Source of the DNA: Planctomycetota bacterium
GTDB taxonomy: Bacteria; Planctomycetota; UBA8108
Length of the DNA stretch: 6,653 bases
Assembly: GCA_016928605.1 (NCBI GenBank)
Contig: JAFGKN010000828.1
Location: forward strand, 1 to 6,653
Direction of reading: 5' to 3'
Position numbers and translations under genes: made by a program. The notes under the pieces were generated by a model. That model saw only the letters and a list, made by a program, of their open reading frames with translations. It was not told the origin of the DNA and searched no databases. This document shows positions 6,101-6,653 of the stretch, one piece after another; positions within the stretch are counted from its first letter, which is position 1; every line of letters begins with the position of its first letter.

Positions 6101-6653
6101 CGCGGGCGCCTGTGAAGGAGTCGAAGGTCTGCAGGAGGCCGCCGCCGAGCCCGGCCCCGAACGACAGGATGCCGACGGGTTCCTGTCCCCGGTCCCGGGC
6201 TGGGACCGGGAGGATGCCCGCAGGGAGTGCAAGGAGCTGCAGGGCAAGATCCAGAACCTCGGCAATGTGAATCTCGAGGCGCTCGAGGAGCTCGAGGAGC
6301 TCGAGGAGCGATACGAGTTCCAGATGGCGCAGAAGCGCGATCTGAACGAGAGCGAGAAGAGCCTGCGCGGCATCATCGCGGAGATCAACCGGAAGAGTCG
6401 AGAGATGTTCCTCGAGACCTTCGAGAAGGTTCAGGGCCACTTCGGCGAGCTGTTCCGCAAGTGCTTCGGAGGAGGCCGCGCCGAGCTGGTGCTCGAGGAG
6501 GGGGCCGACATCCTGGAGGCCGGCATCGAGATCGTCGCTCGCCCGCCCGGCAAGAAGCTGACATCGCTCACGCTGATGTCCGGCGGCGAGAAGACCATGA
6601 CGACGATCGCGCTCCTGCTCGCGATCTTCCGCTCTCGTCCGAGCCCGTTCTGC
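3198..6653 (+). CDS. smc: SMC, chromosome condensation and segregation ATPase (3' end cut by window)
   Basis: The open frame runs from a GTG to the window edge: 1152 residues of a protein usually about 1150-1200 long. SMC dimers with ScpA/ScpB form the bacterial condensin that loads near the origin and extrudes or tethers DNA loops using ATP. The N-terminal ATPase half has Walker A GPNGCGKS at 31-38, an arginine-finger position R57 in LRGSEMKDVIFNG, and the Q-loop glutamine Q143 in ILEQGK, then IFEEAAGISKYR. A long coiled coil spans about 175-497. The hinge is about 500-674, ending in GELVEPWGGISVAG and ISRRSEM. The returning coil is about 680-955. An atypical Gly/Pro/Ala-rich segment at about 960-1002 interrupts it before LGNVNLEAL and the C-terminal ATPase half. 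That half carries the ABC signature LMSGGEKTMT at about 1126-1135, where many SMCs have SGGER. The window ends at RSRPSPFC, directly before the expected Walker B/D-loop. Start choice rests on the family N-terminus and an upstream GGAG. Confidence 0.97.
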   Translation, partial: MYLKKLELLGFKSFADRTEFQFRPGITAVVGPNGCGKSNVVDAFKWIFGEQSAKGLRGSEMKDVIFNGTQTRKPSGFAEVTVVFDNEDRYLDIDYAEVSVTRRLFRSGESEYLINRQKCRLKDIKDLFLDTGIGQSSYSILEQGKVDVLLQSSAFDRRVIFEEAAGISKYRVKRAEALRALLRVEENLNRLQDVIDEVEKRIRRVKAQASKARRYKEYSDRLKDLRVRIALEEYHESVKARAGLSFRLYWAGHRIGRQEDLERRLHEGLERHVSARQELAEQIRSLQERIADEQSARERVQERGENARVRRLELAEQDVRKHQEMEETLAALEETRRRLEEDGRRRDDVVRRIAELRHRAEEAASSLQARQEAHRQGQERLQAGKETEIALIQKKSKINNSIVQVESEIGNLEARKSRLENAIAGFDHELEECRRRGETIASRVRDIAEKRQGVEAEAACLNEEVDALERQVASLDEDLNRHREDLHRKSSRYDVLRSFEETFDGVSSGVAGLIQRMEELPPTVLAHGMIGSLVRVERKYARAVESALGECAEAIVVETQEGTLDLLQFARDENLGAVRAISLDRVDAIPPEFFPRQGGVCGALRDFVATQPRFDDLLDRLLVNVVLVEDLSTAVALSRNGLRPFRLVTLAGELVEPWGGISVAGESEAGIISRRSEMDELLEQVTELEQVCASGREQLAATRGQVNERTETLKQLRADVESLERQSLGLAGELIQVQRDGGRLEREIAVCGSELAESREGIEERVAVRAARAEEARAVDREREEVQEEIRRLEAGLDVSGRDLESASEALSQRRLELAQAEKQEEGLGALIQQQSLNLADRERHVGDLQEELATIARRSAETEATIRACADESIEIATREEQTAAALRERQARDSELLDLEKAFRKEIDKVRKEADRLRREREDLQLKDQEERHRRNTVLERIDEQYGLDLRALLERAEGEGGPAASAGACEGVEGLQEAAAEPGPERQDADGFLSPVPGWDREDARRECKELQGKIQNLGNVNLEALEELEELEERYEFQMAQKRDLNESEKSLRGIIAEINRKSREMFLETFEKVQGHFGELFRKCFGGGRAELVLEEGADILEAGIEIVARPPGKKLTSLTLMSGGEKTMTTIALLLAIFRSRPSPFC
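4695..5221 (+). other. SMC hinge (dimerisation) domain
   Basis: Residues about 500-674 of SMC break the coiled-coil pattern and match a hinge: HGMIGSLVRVERKYARAVESAL at the N-terminal side, a mixed alpha/beta centre, and the glycine-rich GELVEPWGGISVAG at the C-terminal side. Hinges mediate SMC dimerisation and contact DNA. The usual GG-x-x-GG type dimer motif is here GGISVAG, a slightly altered form. Confidence 0.8.
6075..6203 (+). other. Low-complexity Gly/Pro/Ala-rich segment in the SMC C-terminal arm
   Basis: SMC residues about 960-1002 are rich in Gly, Ala, Pro and Glu (for example EGEGGPAASAGA and AAAEPGPERQ) and end in LSPVPGW. The coiled coil stops before and resumes after it, close to the ATPase head. 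In many bacterial SMCs this place holds only a short link. It looks like a flexible insertion of about 30-40 residues; the reading frame is kept. Confidence 0.6.
6188..6210 (+). repeat. Perfect 9-bp inverted repeat inside smc
   Basis: CCCGGTCCC (6188-6196) and GGGACCGGG (6202-6210) are exact reverse complements around the 5-base loop GGGCT. Eight of nine pairs are G-C. The repeat lies at the 3' edge of the low-complexity insertion in smc. It is not followed by a T tract. Confidence 0.7.
6273..6308 (+). repeat. In-frame 9-base tandem repeat in smc (Leu-Glu-Glu)
   Basis: CTCGAGGCG (6273-6281) is followed by three identical copies of CTCGAGGAG (6282-6290, 6291-6299, 6300-6308). They encode LEA-LEE-LEE-LEE at SMC residues 1026-1037, in the conserved NLEALEE...YEF segment leading into the C-terminal head. 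Identical codons in the copies suggest slippage-type expansion, though many SMC proteins are Leu/Glu-rich here. Confidence 0.75.

Noticed and set aside
5196..6440. Open frame on the - strand (414 codons) opposite smc
   Set aside because: It is an antisense shadow of the SMC coiled coil: Leu-rich, no domain motif, and the opposite strand has strong family matches.
1..6653. CRISPR array, tRNA, rRNA, insertion sequence or phage attachment site
   Set aside because: No regularly spaced direct repeats, no tRNA-like cloverleaf, no rRNA-like stretch, no transposase or terminal repeats were seen in the window.

Overview
The window is a gene-dense, high-G+C bacterial segment (roughly two thirds G+C by eye, with most third codon positions G or C). 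All supported genes lie on the + strand. The sequence does not fix the species. The bacterial-type SMC, with an 'LEQGK' Q-loop and an 'SGGEKTMT' signature, together with the base composition suggest an uncultured or poorly sampled high-G+C bacterium outside the Firmicutes and Enterobacteria; this is a weak inference.

Layout. Positions 1-175 hold a short upstream stretch, possibly the 3' end of another gene (frame open to a TAA at 114-116), and the ribosome binding site of nrdR. Positions 176-766 encode NrdR, the zinc-ribbon/ATP-cone repressor of ribonucleotide reductase genes, with an unusual tail of about 45 residues. Positions 796-2979 encode a 727-residue protein that starts with one clear ATP-cone and one degenerate ATP-cone-like domain. 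It then follows the class III (anaerobic) ribonucleotide reductase NrdD fold, but without the expected catalytic cysteine, the C-terminal CxxC zinc site or the glycyl-radical loop. Positions 2980-3197 are a G+C-rich spacer with several small inverted repeats and no convincing gene. Positions 3198-6653 encode SMC, the chromosome condensation ATPase, cut by the window edge just before its Walker B motif.

How the genes fit together. nrdR and the NrdD-like gene are 29 bases apart and probably co-transcribed. Both proteins carry ATP-cones, domains that read ATP/dATP, so the pair looks like a nucleotide-sensing unit rather than an active reductase. The NrdD-like pseudoenzyme is the most interesting item: its reading frame is intact and codon-biased although the known catalytic machinery appears to be gone. 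smc follows after a longer spacer and may have its own expression signals. A link between dNTP control and chromosome organisation is suggested only by adjacency.
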